Translations under genes and position numbers: made by a program | Part shown: positions 49,451 to 60,443 of the stretch, piece by piece | Numbering within the stretch: position 1 is the stretch's first letter | Layout of the letters: each line of letters starts with the position of its first letter | Source of the DNA: Mycoplasma ovis str. Michigan | GTDB taxonomy: Bacteria > Bacillota_I > Bacilli_A > Mycoplasmatales > Mycoplasmoidaceae | Direction: 5' to 3' | Assembly: GCF_000508245.1 (NCBI RefSeq) | Contig: NC_023062.1 | Location: forward strand, 359,254-423,253 | DNA length: 64,000 bases | The notes under the pieces: generated by a model | Seen by the model: only the letters and a program-made list of their open reading frames with translations | Databases searched by the model: none | What the model was told of the DNA's origin: nothing

Positions 49451-50482
49451 CTAAATACATTTTTTCTTTAATTCCTCGTAAGTTAATTCTCTTTTTCGAA
49501 CCTTATTAAAGAGAGAATTAACAGAACAGTTGTTCTGTTGATCTGGTTGTTTATAGAAAGTTAAGGGTCAATTTACATCAAAAATCAAATATTTTTGAGT
49601 TGAAGTTCCATTTTGAGTTTCGATTTTCTTTAATTTTTTGGAATATTCAAATATTCCATATCTCAAAGAACCTTTTAACTTTCCTTGTTTTAATCTCTCA
49701 ATTGTAAGATTTGATGTCTCAGTAGAACTACTATGGGAACTGGAAGTTTTTGAAATATCCAGATGAATCTTCGCTGTAGAGGGCGAGAGAAAACAATTCT
49801 TAATTGAGGTTTTTGGTTCAAAAAATAAATCTTTGATAAGTTTCTTTGGAGAAATATCCCTTAGACCACAGGCTTGTTTGATGGATTCCATATATTCGGT
49901 CCCTTTTCCGCCATTGTGTGCAACAGAAGGTCTATAGTTAGTTGAATCATCATAGAACATTAATATGTTCGCTGCATGTTGCAACTCAATAAATTTAGTA
50001 ATTAAATCCAATAAGAAGGTTACCTCTTCTATTGGATATTTTTCTGTATGGTAATGCAAATAATTTAATTTACAAACTGTAGCTTTCTGGCCTGAAGATA
50101 CTGTTGATTGAGTTCCACCCTTAATTAGTGGAGAAGTTTCAGGAATGCAATATTTGTAGTTTTTGAAAGAACCAAGTTTTGCAAGTGGAACCTCAACAAT
50201 TAAAGCTGGATTATTTGTTGACGAGGCGGAACTTATTAACTGAGAAATTTGTTGAATGTTGTACTGACCTCTCAGTTTTTGGCCAGTTTCTAAAAAATTA
50301 GAAATTCCTGTTTGCGAAATTGCCTCTGCTCCATTAATAAACAATCTGACCCTGGTATATAGACCATTTGAAGAAGAAAAAGTTCAATTGGAAGTCTGAA
50401 TTGTGGAAAGAGTAATTATTGGAGACAGAATTCCCGATAGAGTGAATAAACCCACTCATTTGTTATTTAGTCCAAAAATAAT
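49451..50482 (-). CDS. anchored hypothetical protein, about 343 aa
   Basis: The frame follows a TAA and has no ATG, GTG or TTG before the anchor; ATT at 50482 or 50479 aligns with the GTG of the paralog at 46986, and GTG inside the anchor (50458 region) is an alternative. The anchor VGLFTLSGILSPIITLST is followed by GLYTRVRLFINGAE, a Ser-rich helix, YCIPETS, KNCLSPSTAKIHL-type sequence and ERLKQGKLKGSLRYGI. TGA-Trp at WPLTFYK extends the protein to TAG at 49451. Paralog of 46042-46986. Unknown function. Confidence 0.6.
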
Positions 50483-50709
50483 CTCTTAAATCTCCTACTT
50501 TTCTTTAGGTTATTTAAAAATTATTTAAAAATCTAGTCCAGACTAATATCTGTAGGGAAAATAACACTTACAAAGATCTTTCAACCATTCTTTCTATTTC
50601 ACAAAAATACAAAGATATTGCTTAATAATTTTGTAGAAAAACTATTAATTCTTAAGAATTGAAAAGAAATTTATTTTTCCTCAAATTAACTATTTTGCCA
50701 TAGTTTTCT

Positions 50710-51990
50710 ATGGCAAAACTTAAGGAATCTAGGATAGAGTTTCGAGTTGTTAAAACCCTAAGACGATTAGGTTATGAATATGCACGTGGTCAAAAGATAG
50801 TCAGGAGAAGTAAAAAAGAATTTTTAATTCTTTAGGATTTGAAAAGATATTTAGGAAATAATTATCTTTTCAGAAAAGTATCTAATCAACTACATGAACT
50901 TAGTGAGAATTATAACTTAACTATCTTTGATCTGATTCATCAATTAACTCCCTTAGATGAGCCAATAATAAATTTTGAAGAACCAAATAAGAATATTTTT
51001 AGAGCCATCAATCAATTAAAGATTTATGGTCCTAAAAATAATAGAATTCCTGATTTTTTGGTCTTCATTAATGGAGTGTCAATAGTGATCTTTGAATTGA
51101 AATCTATTCTAAAGTCCTATAGAGTTAGGGGTTATAGAGGAGTTTGAATTGACCAAATGGGAGCATTAATGCCTAAAGCGAAATTACAAATTAAAAAATA
51201 TTCTCGAGATATTCCTGAGTTATTTAAGTATCTGTTATTTTGTATAACTAGTGACTATAAAGAAATTTGATATGGTGCCATTAATAAATGGTATGGAAAG
51301 AAATGAAGTGAAATCAACTTAGATTCATTTTTAGAGAATATTTTTAATCCCAATAAATTATTGGGATTTATAAAGAATTACATTTATTTTTCTGATTCTT
51401 ATTACTCTGATGTAGTTACATACAAAGATTATTGTCGAATTGAGATCTTGATTCGATACATCGAATCAGGTGTAAAAGAAATATTTATTTCTCGAATTAG
51501 ATATTGAGTTTCATTAATTTGCTTAATAAAAAATATTTTCGAGATAAAAACAGAATTACAAAAATATGCAGTAATTTGAATCACTGGGCCCAAAGATCAA
51601 TTTCTTTATCAAAAATGTCTAAGTTCCCTTAAATTTTTGACTAAAGATATTTCACAAAATAAAAAGAATGATTTAAAGGAAAACTTATTAGAAAGAAGTA
51701 TTTATTTTGTCAATATAACAGAGTTTTTGAAAAATTGTTGCTTGATGAGCAATCAAACCAATTTAATCTGTATTTCTAAAAGTAGATATAAATCTATTAT
51801 TTTGTGGTGAGAAAAATTGAAATTTAGACTAAATAATTTTTTTCAAATAGATTTATTTAACTCCCGAGTTGATAACTTAAAAAATTCTAGCTACCTAGAA
51901 TATTTGAAAACAGCATTTCCCGGCTGCATTCACATTAACTTTTCTTTTACAAAGTACTTACTTACTAAATGAAAAGTTAAAAAAAATTAA
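50710..51990 (+). pseudogene. truncated HsdR-like protein with one TAG, nuclease motif present
   Basis: ATG at 50710 gives MAKLKESRIEFRVVKTLRRL, then TAG at 50833-50835 interrupts an otherwise open frame of 427 codons ending TAA at 51990; TTG at 50839 could restart it. The region IFRAINQLKIY, RIPDFLVFINGVSIVIFELK is the HsdR N-terminal nuclease core, with Asp and Glu-x-Lys of a PD-(D/E)xK site both kept. No helicase motifs follow, so it is under half the length of a full HsdR. The C-terminal half is unrecognised. It may be a free-standing nuclease-like derivative or a pseudogene. Confidence 0.6.
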
Positions 51991-52058
51991 CTAAATAAAA
52001 ACTTTAGAAACTAAGCGTTTAGGTATCAATAACATCCATCCTTTAAATTTGAAGTATT

Positions 52059-52694
52059 ATGGCTTTGAACACTAAGACTCTTGTTGCTATTGCAACCCTT
52101 GGCGGAGGTTTCATGGGCGGGGCTCCCTTATATCTTTGACAAGCAAATAAAGGTGCCACAACAACCTATTCTGAAAAAGCACAATCTACTTCTGATAAAT
52201 CAAGAGCGAAGTAAAAAATAGATGTAAAAACACCACAAAATAGTGAGCCACAAACCGTAGCTAAAGGAAAATGCAACATTTCTGATCTTTCTGCAGATTT
52301 ACGGAACTTTCTTAAACAACGGAAGGGGGATGAAAGTCTTTATTATTCTGTTTCTTGCAAAGATACTTTTGTTAAGGGAAGCTATATGCCGATGCCTAAA
52401 GATTGAACGGGTTTATTTCCCAAGAAACCTTTAGATGAATTATTTTCTCCTAAAGTTGGATCGAGCTTCTTAATGGATATTGAAATTGCTCAGGAAGAGG
52501 GAATTCGAAGTCGTGTTGTGATTATCCTTAAAGGAACAAATAAATCCACCATTAAAGGAGAATTGGAAGATATATTGGAAGAAACAGATTCCGACAATAG
52601 ATCTATTGTTTTTTCTTTAGAAGAAAATAATCAAACACCTAAAGAAATTTATCTTGTCCTTCCCGAGAATAAAGCAGATAAAGAAAAACACTAA
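52059..52694 (+). pseudogene. signal-anchored surface-protein paralog, one in-frame TAA
   Basis: ATG at 52059 gives MALNTKTLVAIATLGGGFMG and, after a Ser/Lys linker, a TAA at 52212-52214 (codon 52). The frame is then open for 160 codons with CNISDLSADLRNFL and the family signature MPKDWTGLF, ending KADKEKH. Same family as 7008-7613 and 8537-9160. It has no G tract and only one lesion. Confidence 0.65.
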
Positions 52695-52761
52695 CTATAG
52701 AGTTTTTTAGTATTTGTTCTTCCTCTTTCTAAAGTGTCTGTAAAATCAGTGAATAGATTCT

Positions 52762-53331
52762 ATGTCTGTTAGCTTAAGAGCTTTAGTTGCAGTTGCTACC
52801 CTAGGAGGTGGTTGTGGTGGCATTCCGCTTTTGTGTTACACACAAAGTGCTGTAATCTCTACACAGAGTGATGGTGAGTTGGTATCCGAATCTTATTCTG
52901 GAGAATCAAAAATGGAAGATCAAGAAATTGAGTTAAATGACCGATGTTCAGTGATTGCGATGCCACAGGAAATAAAAGATGTTATTACAGGGCATAAGGG
53001 AGTTTAAAGAGACTACATTTCAGTGTCTTGCAAAGGTTATGGTTTAGTGGGTTCGGAAGATTGAACAGCTTCTCTTTTGTCATCACTATTTAAAGATAGT
53101 AAGGCATTTACTCTAGGACAATCATTGAACATAAACTTTCAAACTACTACAGGTCAGTCAGAGATTAAGACAACTCTAAAGAGTGACGATTTTAAGTCTG
53201 AAATACATGGTCAATGGAGTGAGACAGAAATTAAAAAACCAGATTTAAGAGGTGGAAATAAAAAGACAGTTATCCCTATTGAAACTTCTGAATCAAACAA
53301 GAAGCCTTATTCTGTTTATCTTTCTTTGTAG
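52762..53331 (+). pseudogene. signal-anchored surface-protein paralog, one in-frame TAA
   Basis: ATG at 52762 gives MSVSLRALVAVATLGGGCGG, then CSVIAMPQEIKDVITGHKGV and TAA at 53005-53007. The frame continues without other stops through SCKGYGLVGSEDWTASL to TAG at 53331. Tandem paralog of the gene at 52059, and both carry a single nonsense codon in the linker-to-domain region. Expression of a short anchored peptide of 81 aa is possible. Confidence 0.65.
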
Positions 53332-53379
53332 GTCTCTTTAAAAGTTTCTTAATCTTAAATATCTTTTATCTACTAGAAA

Positions 53380-54018
53380 TTAGAAGAAGAATATTTGATT
53401 GCCATTATCCGTCAAAGAGAATTCTTGACTATTGCATATTAAAGTATCAAGACTTGAACTATTCTCTTTTGTCTCTAAACTACCACTGTCTGTTTTTAGA
53501 AAATTAAGGGAATTCTTTAATAAGAATACTTGCTTCTCGTCGAATGTGTCATTTTCGACTTCTTCTTCCTCTTCTAATTCATCCAAATCCGAATTATTAT
53601 ATGTTTTAGGATATAGCTTGGTCCATGATTCATTGCCATTAAATAAAAAGACATTCAGATCATATTTACCTAACTCATGAGAAGTTGTGGAAACCTTTAA
53701 TTCTATCTTTTCTACTTTATTGGCAACAAAAGGCTCTTCTATTAATTTGGAATGATTGCCGTTATTGTCAAAGTAATAGAAGGCAGGAATTCCCTTTTTC
53801 GTTTCATCCTCGCAAACTCACAACTTTAAATGTTGTGATTCAGCAGAAGATGAAAGTTTTATAGGCTTACAATTATCTTCTTGTTCTGGAGAAATTTTAA
53901 AAATTTTGGTATTTGCTGAATTTAAAGAATTTAGATTTACTCTCAATAATGCAGAAGAAACCATTGCAGGAATTCCTACAACTCCAATTCCCAAAAGAGC
54001 TTTAAGGGGAAAAATCAT
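53380..54018 (-). CDS. anchored acidic hypothetical protein, 212 aa
   Basis: ATG at 54018 gives IFPLKALLGIGVVGIPAMVS, a signal segment, then a domain with Cys (DNCKPIKLSS, LWVCEDE) and an acidic run near residue 150 (LDELEEEEEVEND). Complete frame with TGA-Trp, ending FSLTDNGNQIFFF. Convergent with the pseudogene at 52762. Family unknown; likely exported. Confidence 0.65.
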
Positions 54019-54195
54019 ATTGTTTTAAATCCGGTTGTTAGATTTATCTACTCAAAAACTCTAAGCTTTTATTTTTATACTATTATTTTCCTTGTAAAAA
54101 GACTATTTATAACTTATAAGAAAACAACTTTGAATTAACCTTTTACCGAGGTCATTTTAGTAAAATTTCTCTAAAGTTCAACTTAGAGATTTATT

Positions 54196-55605
54196 ATGGC
54201 TATTTGAAAGTGAGGATTAGTAGGTGTTCCCGCAATTTCTGGGCTTGCTATTGGTGCTCAGCAATTTATTCAGTCCTCAGAAGAACTGCCCCCCCCAGAA
54301 TGGGATGACCTTATGGAAGTAGATCCTTCAGATAGAGGGGATAGTGATCAAGAAGAAGATTCATCTGACAACTATTCGGATTCAGAACAAGAAGTATCCC
54401 AAGTTGAAAGTTCTCTTGTAAGTCAAGAAACACAAGGAGTTAAGTCAGAAGCTAATCCAATTTTTGAGAAATTAGACGATTACACGTTTAAACTATTTGC
54501 TTCATGTAATGGCGGAACTGGGTGAATACTAGACTATCAATTACCTAAAAATGGAAGTTATCCATTAATTTGATATATTGCCACAAACGCACACGTAGTG
54601 CAAAAATGATTGTTTGATTCATCTAATCCTTATAAACAAATACTTCCTACAAATAGAAAGGGTCAATGAGATAAAAAATCATATTATGCAGGTCAAGTAA
54701 CTAAAACTTCATTGGGAACAGCTGACAGCTGTAATTTGTCTAATAGATATGGATTATTTGACTTCAACCTATCCAAACAAAGTGATGGACTAGCTAAAGG
54801 TTCTGATAAGGGAGCTATTTTCCAAAACAAAATAAAACCTCCTAGATTGTTCTGAGTAGCTGTTGATTTCTTTAAGAAAGATACTTCTTTGGATGTAAGT
54901 GATAATAACTTCAAAGACTTTGCTGTGGTAGAAATTGAATTCACTAACGAACAATCAGCTAGAGAAATTACTAGAAATTTTGCAGATAAATATAAATTAG
55001 GTTCTAATAATGCAATAGATGTTTTTGCTCAGCCTATAAAAGCTTCTGAGGCAAAAGATAATAATGAAAACTTTTATAGCATAGGATATCCATCCAACAA
55101 GAATGACATTTTCAAATATGCTAAAAGTTGGAATGAAAGAACTTTAGTTGCAGATAGATTGGGAGAAGATAACAGAAGTGTTTCATTTGTTGGTTCAAAA
55201 AAAGTAGAAAAAATAAGAGGGCATGCAAATACCCAATCTTTTTCTAGTTTGAGATTCAATTGAAAAGGAAAGGGATACAACAGAATGGGTCATTACTATG
55301 TGATGAAAGGAACTGCTATGGGTAGAGGTTCTTCTGGTTCTATGACTATAGATAGTAAGGGTAATTTAATAGGTGTTAGAACTATATCAGAAATTGGTAG
55401 AGGGGCAAAACATTCTTGATTTATTCCTCTAAGATCTGAAGAGTTGAAGTATGAAGGTCATTTTAAAACTCCTAAATATGACTTAATACTTGGAACTCAT
55501 AATCAAAAATCTTCTTACAAACAACAAATAGAGAAATATATTACAAGTAAAAAGGGAGTAGAAACTTGATTAAGCAAGAGAGGTAACTGAACTCATAAGT
55601 TATAA
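54196..55605 (+). CDS. trypsin-like serine protease, DUF31 family, copy c, with C8 tract
   Basis: ATG GCT ATT TGA gives MAIWKWGLVGVPAISGLAIG, an anchor, then an acidic Ser/Asp/Glu linker containing a C8 run (54289-54296, Pro-Pro-Pro) in frame. The protease domain has His in WYIATNAHVV, Asp in KDFAVVEIEF and Ser in MGRGSSGSM, and ends WLSKRGNWTHKL. Length 469 aa. It is the clearest of the three copies for start-site assignment. Probably an exported protease; host immunoglobulin as substrate is only a family-based guess. Confidence 0.82.
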
Positions 55606-56037
55606 ATTCTAGAAACTTAATAAATAACTAAGAAATTTATCTAAAGAGTTTTTTTTGAAAGTCAAAACAAATTAAGAGATAAAGTTTTTTATTTTTCTAG
55701 TTATTAACCTTTACAGTTATTTAAAAACTTAAATAAAAACTAAAAATTAAGTGACCCTACTAACAGAAATAAACTAATTGTTTTTATTAAATTCAGAGAA
55801 TTTCGGCAAACTTATCGCCAATTAAAAAAATAAAGGTGGCGCCATTCCCGGCGCCAAAAATAATTTTATACTATCTTTTTATTTGCAATTAAAAAATAAA
55901 AATATTTTTTAAGTGTTATCTAGTCTAACTAATAAATTTTCTAAATAATAAAAATATCTTTTTTTAGTCTTAAGGCTATAAATTCACCTTTTTGAGATAA
56001 ATAAAAATATAACTTTTTACAAAATACTAAAAACTAA
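55606..56037. other. intergenic between convergent genes
   Basis: AT-rich gap between the DUF31 protease (plus) and a coiled-coil pseudogene (minus). The only structured element is the GC-rich hairpin at 55837-55856. No open frame. Confidence 0.5.
55837..55856. terminator. GC-rich hairpin, probable bidirectional terminator
   Basis: TGGCGCC, loop ATTCCC, GGCGCCA: a perfect 7-bp stem that is almost all G+C in a very AT-rich gap, flanked by A-rich sequence upstream and AAAATAATTTT downstream. It lies between convergent genes, so it can serve both strands. Confidence 0.55.
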
Positions 56038-57084
56038 TTAAGCTTTAGGGGAATTCATATATCTTAATAATTGATGAGCAACTTGTAATTCAATATGTGA
56101 ATACATCTTGGACTTCAACTTTTCTGCTTTTTCTGTTTCTTCTTTAATGTGTTTTTGAGCTCTTGGTCCTTTGGTGACTAGGCCCATACTATTCAATCTA
56201 TGCAATTCCATACCATTTAGATTTAATTTGTGAATATCAGACCTTCAATTTGACTCTTTGCCATAAAATAGCTTATAAGGATTGCTATTTCAATTCCCTC
56301 AACCCCTAGAATCGAAAAAATGAGTTGATTGATGATTCTTTTGAACTTTTATCTTGTCCTTTTGTCAATCCATCTTATTAAGAGAATCTTTAATAGTTTC
56401 AGCTGAAGGAACACCTGATTTTTGAGCTTTTAGCACTTCTTCTGGTAAATCACTATGTTTTTTTAACTCATCCTTTAGTTTGTCTCTCTCAATCTTTAAA
56501 GCATCATAGAATTCGTAAACTTTTTGCAAACTCGTTCTTTGTGATTTAGTTAAGGCCGTTGCGGAAGCAAATTTATCCCTAGACTTTGATCATGACTCTA
56601 CCTGAGATTTTGTTTTATTAAATTCTTCTAAGTGTTTAATTTGATCTGCAGAAACGGCAGATAAGTGTTTATCTCTTAAGCTAAGATACTCGGAAGAAAT
56701 TTTGCCTTCAATAGACTCTATATTGCTTTCTTTTTGAATTTCTGAATAAACTCCTGAAATCTTATCCTTTGCAGATATATCTAATGCTGAAAAACCTAGA
56801 TTTAATCTTGTGTTTGTAGATCCAATTTTTTATCAGGTAATTGTGTCTTAGAATCATCAAGCTGAACTCCTGTGGATTCTCCCTTGTCATGACTCAGTTT
56901 TAGTTTGTTTGTAGAACTATCTTTATTAAAAGAATCTAATTGGGCGAGCAAACGCCCCCCCTCGAACAGGTATATCTCTTAAAAAGTCAAAAATATTAAA
57001 TTGGTTTTCTATTGTGAAGAGAGTAACTCCGTTAAGAGCTAAAAAAAATAATCCTGCAAGAGAAAATTTCAGTCTATTAGTCAC
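56038..57084 (-). pseudogene. coiled-coil anchored surface-protein paralog, frameshifts
   Basis: GTG at 57084 gives TNRLKFSLAGLFFLALNGVTL, an anchor, then a G7 run (56955-56961) encoding Gly-Gly and the frame ends shortly after (FARPIRFF). Nine G would enter RLLAQLDSFNKDSSTNKLKLS, but a second shift near 56825 is needed to reach the long helical body (KHLSAVSADQIKHLEEFNK) and the C-terminus LQVAHQLLRYMNSPKA. Two lesions make it a pseudogene. Paralog of 338-1408 and 1664-2765. Confidence 0.6.
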
Positions 57085-57219
57085 AGTGGTAAATTAATTT
57101 TCAAAAATAAATTAATTTAACGATATTTTATTAAGACTTAAAAAAATTACTAATTAAAATCCTGTTTTTCTTCCTTGCGGGACTAAACTAAATAACTCCT
57201 TCTAAAAACCTACTTTAAC

Positions 57220-58251
57220 CTAGTTGTCTTTTTCTTCTTTGAATTTAAACCCAGCTAATTCCACTTTATTTTGAATTTCTACTAATGCTTTCTTACCTAA
57301 ACTTCTAAATTCTGATAACTGATCAACATTGTAAGAAATTAATTCTGCAATAGTATTAATTCCTTGATTCTTGAGAATGTTATAAGTTCTTTGGGAAAGA
57401 TCCAAGTTTTCGATTGTAGATGCAGAAATTGAAGCTGGTTTGCCTATTGATCCAGCACTCATAGAAACAGAAGGTTGTGGTGACTTACCTTCTGACTCAT
57501 CAATTCTAAACAACTTTACTGGTTTTTGAGATATTTTCTCAAACATACTTACCAGTATTTTTGAAGAATATCAAATAGCATCTAAAGCCTTAATAGAACC
57601 ATTTGTTGCAACACTCAACTTCAACTTATCACTTAAACCATATTTGGTTGTCTTTTCTTCTATCACTCTTCAGTCAACCAATAATACAGGAGAGAAAAGA
57701 GTGTCAATAGGAATTAAAGACAAAGTATTCAATAACTCCCTGTTCTCGCTAGCACTTCTATAACCTCTGTCTATAGTGCAGAAAAGATCTAACTCAAGAT
57801 TGGTTCCCTCTTCTGTAATTTCACAAAGTTTTAATTCCGGATTTACAACTTCAATACCCGGAAAGCACTCAATATCTCTAGCGTAAACAGGACCTACTGT
57901 ATTTTTTCTAACTTTCAAGTAAGGTCACTTTTCAATAGGAAAATTCTTCAATTCTTCAAAGTTGACAATGTTTTCATCAGCTTTTAATACTAACTTCTTT
58001 ACAGCAATTATTACTTGAGTTGCATCTTCTGCAACTCCTTTAACTGCAGAGAATTCATGAGGAAGTGAAGCGATCTTAATGGCAAAAACAGCCGGTGAAG
58101 GAATAGAACTTAAAAGTATTCGTCTTAATGTATTTCCTATAGTGTTCCCTAATCCCCTTTCTAATGGAAAAAAAGTTACAGTAGCAGAATAATCGCTTGA
58201 ATTAACTAATTCTGCATCCATTTGAAATGAAGTAAATTTACTTAGACTCAT
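57220..58251 (-). CDS. rpoA: RNA polymerase alpha subunit
   Basis: Alpha initiates assembly of the core enzyme. The 343-aa product has the N-terminal dimerisation domain ([20 protein letters not shown], then [11 protein letters not shown] and [14 protein letters not shown]) and a C-terminal domain with helix-hairpin-helix features ([35 protein letters not shown]). Trp in EKWPYLK and VDWRVIEE are TGA. It is the last gene of the operon here: the usual next gene, rplQ, is not present downstream, where a surface-protein pseudogene follows. Confidence 0.95.
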
Positions 58252-58259
58252 GCTAAAAA

Positions 58260-58652
58260 CTACCTAGGTTTCTTGCTAGGAGTGCAACCTCCATGTGGCA
58301 AAGGAGTCTTATCAGCTAATTCAACAATTTCAAAACCCAATCCAATAATAGATCTTAAAGCTATCTCCTTTCCTCTTCCAATTCCCTTTAAGTGTATTGA
58401 CAAAGTATTAACTCCTAATTCTTTAGCCTCTTTTCCTATTTTAGTGGCAACTAAGTTCGCAACATAAGGTGTAGCCTTCTTAGTTCCCTTGTAACCTATA
58501 GTCCCTGCGCTTTCTTGCAACAATACATTTCCATCAAGATCTGAGAAGGAAATGATTGTGTTATTTATGGAAGTATGAATGTGCATAATACCACTAGAAA
58601 CGTTTATTTTCTTTTTCTTGGGTTTGGCTTTTGCTTTATTCTTAACTGCCAT
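58260..58652 (-). CDS. rpsK: 30S ribosomal protein S11
   Basis: Platform protein of the small subunit. 130 aa, ATG start, with [32 protein letters not shown] and the C-terminal [14 protein letters not shown] typical of S11. Eight bases separate it from rpoA and seven from rpsM. Confidence 0.96.
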   Translation of the reverse strand: MAVKNKAKAKPKKKKINVSSGIMHIHTSINNTIISFSDLDGNVLLQESAGTIGYKGTKKATPYVANLVATKIGKEAKELGVNTLSIHLKGIGRGKEIALRSIIGLGFEIVELADKTPLPHGGCTPSKKPR

Positions 58653-58659
58653 TTCTAGA

Positions 58660-59145
58660 CTACTTCTTACCTTCTATCTTCTTATTGGCCACAGTCTTTC
58701 TAGGTCCCTTTCTAGTTCTACTGTTAGTCTTTGTTCTTTGACCGTGAACAGGTAAATTTCTTCTATGCCTTAATCCGACATAAGAAGCTATTTCCTTTAA
58801 GTTAGTGATGTCATCGCCAACTTTCTTTCTCAAATCCCCCTCTAACAACAGTCTTTCCCTTAATATTTTTTCACTAGACTGTTCATCTCTAGAAGACTGT
58901 AATTTCAATATTGACTGAGAGAGTGAAGCTATCTCCTCCGCAGACAACTTATAGACTCTTTTTCTTTTAGTTTCTTCAAATAACTTTCTCTCTGAATCTG
59001 TTAATTTAGAGACTGGAACTACTTTATTAAGACTTCAAAACTGAATAATCTTTTCAGATGTAGTGATTCCTATTCCGTATATCCTAGTGAGAGCAATAAA
59101 TAGTTCTTTTTTATCTGGAAGTACAACTCCTAATATTCTGGCCAA
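58660..59145 (-). CDS. rpsM: 30S ribosomal protein S13, with an insertion
   Basis: Head protein of the small subunit that contacts the P-site tRNA. TTG at 59145 gives [19 protein letters not shown], then [11 protein letters not shown], and the C-terminal [35 protein letters not shown]. The product is 161 aa against about 120-125 usual. The extra 35-40 residues (about residues 50-95, [30 protein letters not shown]) lie between the N-terminal and central helices. The frame is unbroken, so the insertion is translated. Confidence 0.93.
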
Positions 59146-59194
59146 CTAACTATTGTTATTTGTTAATAAGTCCTCCTTTTAAGTTTATTACCAA

Positions 59195-59308
59195 TTAACC
59201 CTGTCTTTGTTTATGTTTAGCAATCTTGCAGATAACTCTTATTCTGTTTTTTCTCCTAATAATCTTACAGTGATCACATATTTTTTTAACAGAAGCTCTT
59301 ACTTTCAT
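59195..59308 (-). CDS. rpmJ: 50S ribosomal protein L36
   Basis: 37 aa, [20 protein letters not shown], then [13 protein letters not shown]. The zinc ligands C-x2-C, C and H are present (the C+ form). It is too short for usual ORF thresholds but sits at its standard place between infA and rpsM. Confidence 0.95.
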   Translation of the reverse strand: MKVRASVKKICDHCKIIRRKNRIRVICKIAKHKQRQG

Positions 59309-59311
59309 TTG

Positions 59312-59545
59312 TTAGATGGTTTGCGTTTTCTTTATTCTCTCTATTATCTTACCCTTATTTAAGTCATAGAGATTCATCTCCACTATGACTCTATCTCCTT
59401 CCAAAAAATAAGAACTATATCTCTTTAGCCTTTTGGCTAAATGACACTCAACTATTTTCTTATTAACTAGTTCAACTTTTACATTTTCAGCAGTAACCAT
59501 CTTAACTATTTTCCCCTCTAAAGAGAACTTATCTTCTTTTTCCAT
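59312..59545 (-). CDS. infA: translation initiation factor IF-1
   Basis: S1/OB-fold factor that binds the A site during initiation. 77 aa from ATG at 59545; an in-frame TTG directly before would add one Met. KFSLEGKIVKMVTAENVKVEL and FLEGDRVIVEMNLYDLNKGK are the family core. Three bases separate it from rpmJ and seven from map. Confidence 0.93.
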   Translation of the reverse strand: MEKEDKFSLEGKIVKMVTAENVKVELVNKKIVECHLAKRLKRYSSYFLEGDRVIVEMNLYDLNKGKIIERIKKTQTI

Positions 59546-59552
59546 CAACAGA

Positions 59553-60443
59553 CTAAGTTCTCTTTAATAACTCTCAAGAAGATTTCATCTCTTGCATTTC
59601 CCAAATACTAGCAGTCAAAACTTCAACATCATTTTCTCTTATCAATATAGTGTGTTCATAGTGTATTGTTAATCCTCCTTTATTTTTAATATAGACACCA
59701 AATTCATCATCTCCCAATGTTCAAGAACCATCCTCTTGCTCTATAATCATTGGTTCTATACAAATAGTTGAGTGTAGGGGAAGAACTTCCCCTTCATCTT
59801 TGTTTAACCCAAAATTATGTATTCTTGGGTGTTCATGTAATTCGTATCCAATTGCATGTCCAGTGAATTTATCCAAAAACTTGTATTTCTTTGGAAAGTA
59901 TTTGTTAAAGAAAGATTCCATTCTTTCTGTAATACTTCCAGTTAATTCTCCCTCCTTTAATCCTTGAATAGACTCATAAAACAAAGCCATTGTTAGTTGT
60001 TGAAGATATCTGTGTTCAGATATCTTTCTTTCTAGCTTTTGGAATTCCGCTGGGTCTTGCCCCTCTATTGGTTCTGGATCAAAATATAGGTTAAAGGCTC
60101 CGTCTATATTGAGCCCCTTATATGTAAACCCTAAATCAATAGTTAATTTATCTCCCCCTGCAATAAAAACTTTGTCATCTGCAGGTCCGTGTACCACGCA
60201 CTCATTCAGAGATAAGCAAATTATTGAAGGAAAGTCGTGATACTGATTGAAAGATTCCTGAACTCCATACTTTTCGAATTGTTTTTTAGTCATTTTTTCT
60301 ACTTCTGATAGTGACATTCCAATTTTCACCTGATCAACTAAGTAATCTTTAATGGATTGTCAAATTAATCCACCAATTCTCATAAACTTAATTTCCTCCT
60401 CTGTCTTAGTATTAACCTTCTTGCCGCTTAAATTAAGTTTCAT
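59553..60443 (-). CDS. map: methionine aminopeptidase, type I
   Basis: Removes the initiator Met from new proteins. 296 aa, ATG at 60443. Metal ligands are visible: Asp in LTIDLGFTYKG, Asp in NIDGAFNL, His in FTGHAIGYELHEHP, Glu in ICIEPMII and a last Glu in HYEHTILI; HDFPSIICLSLNECVVHG holds the substrate-site His. The acidic insert FDPEPIEGQDPAEF makes it longer than the roughly 250 aa norm. Its ATG overlaps the adk TAA by one base (TAATG). Confidence 0.94.

Noticed and set aside
58273..58467. Open frame antisense to rpsK
   Set aside because: Shadow of S11; codon structure belongs to the minus-strand gene.
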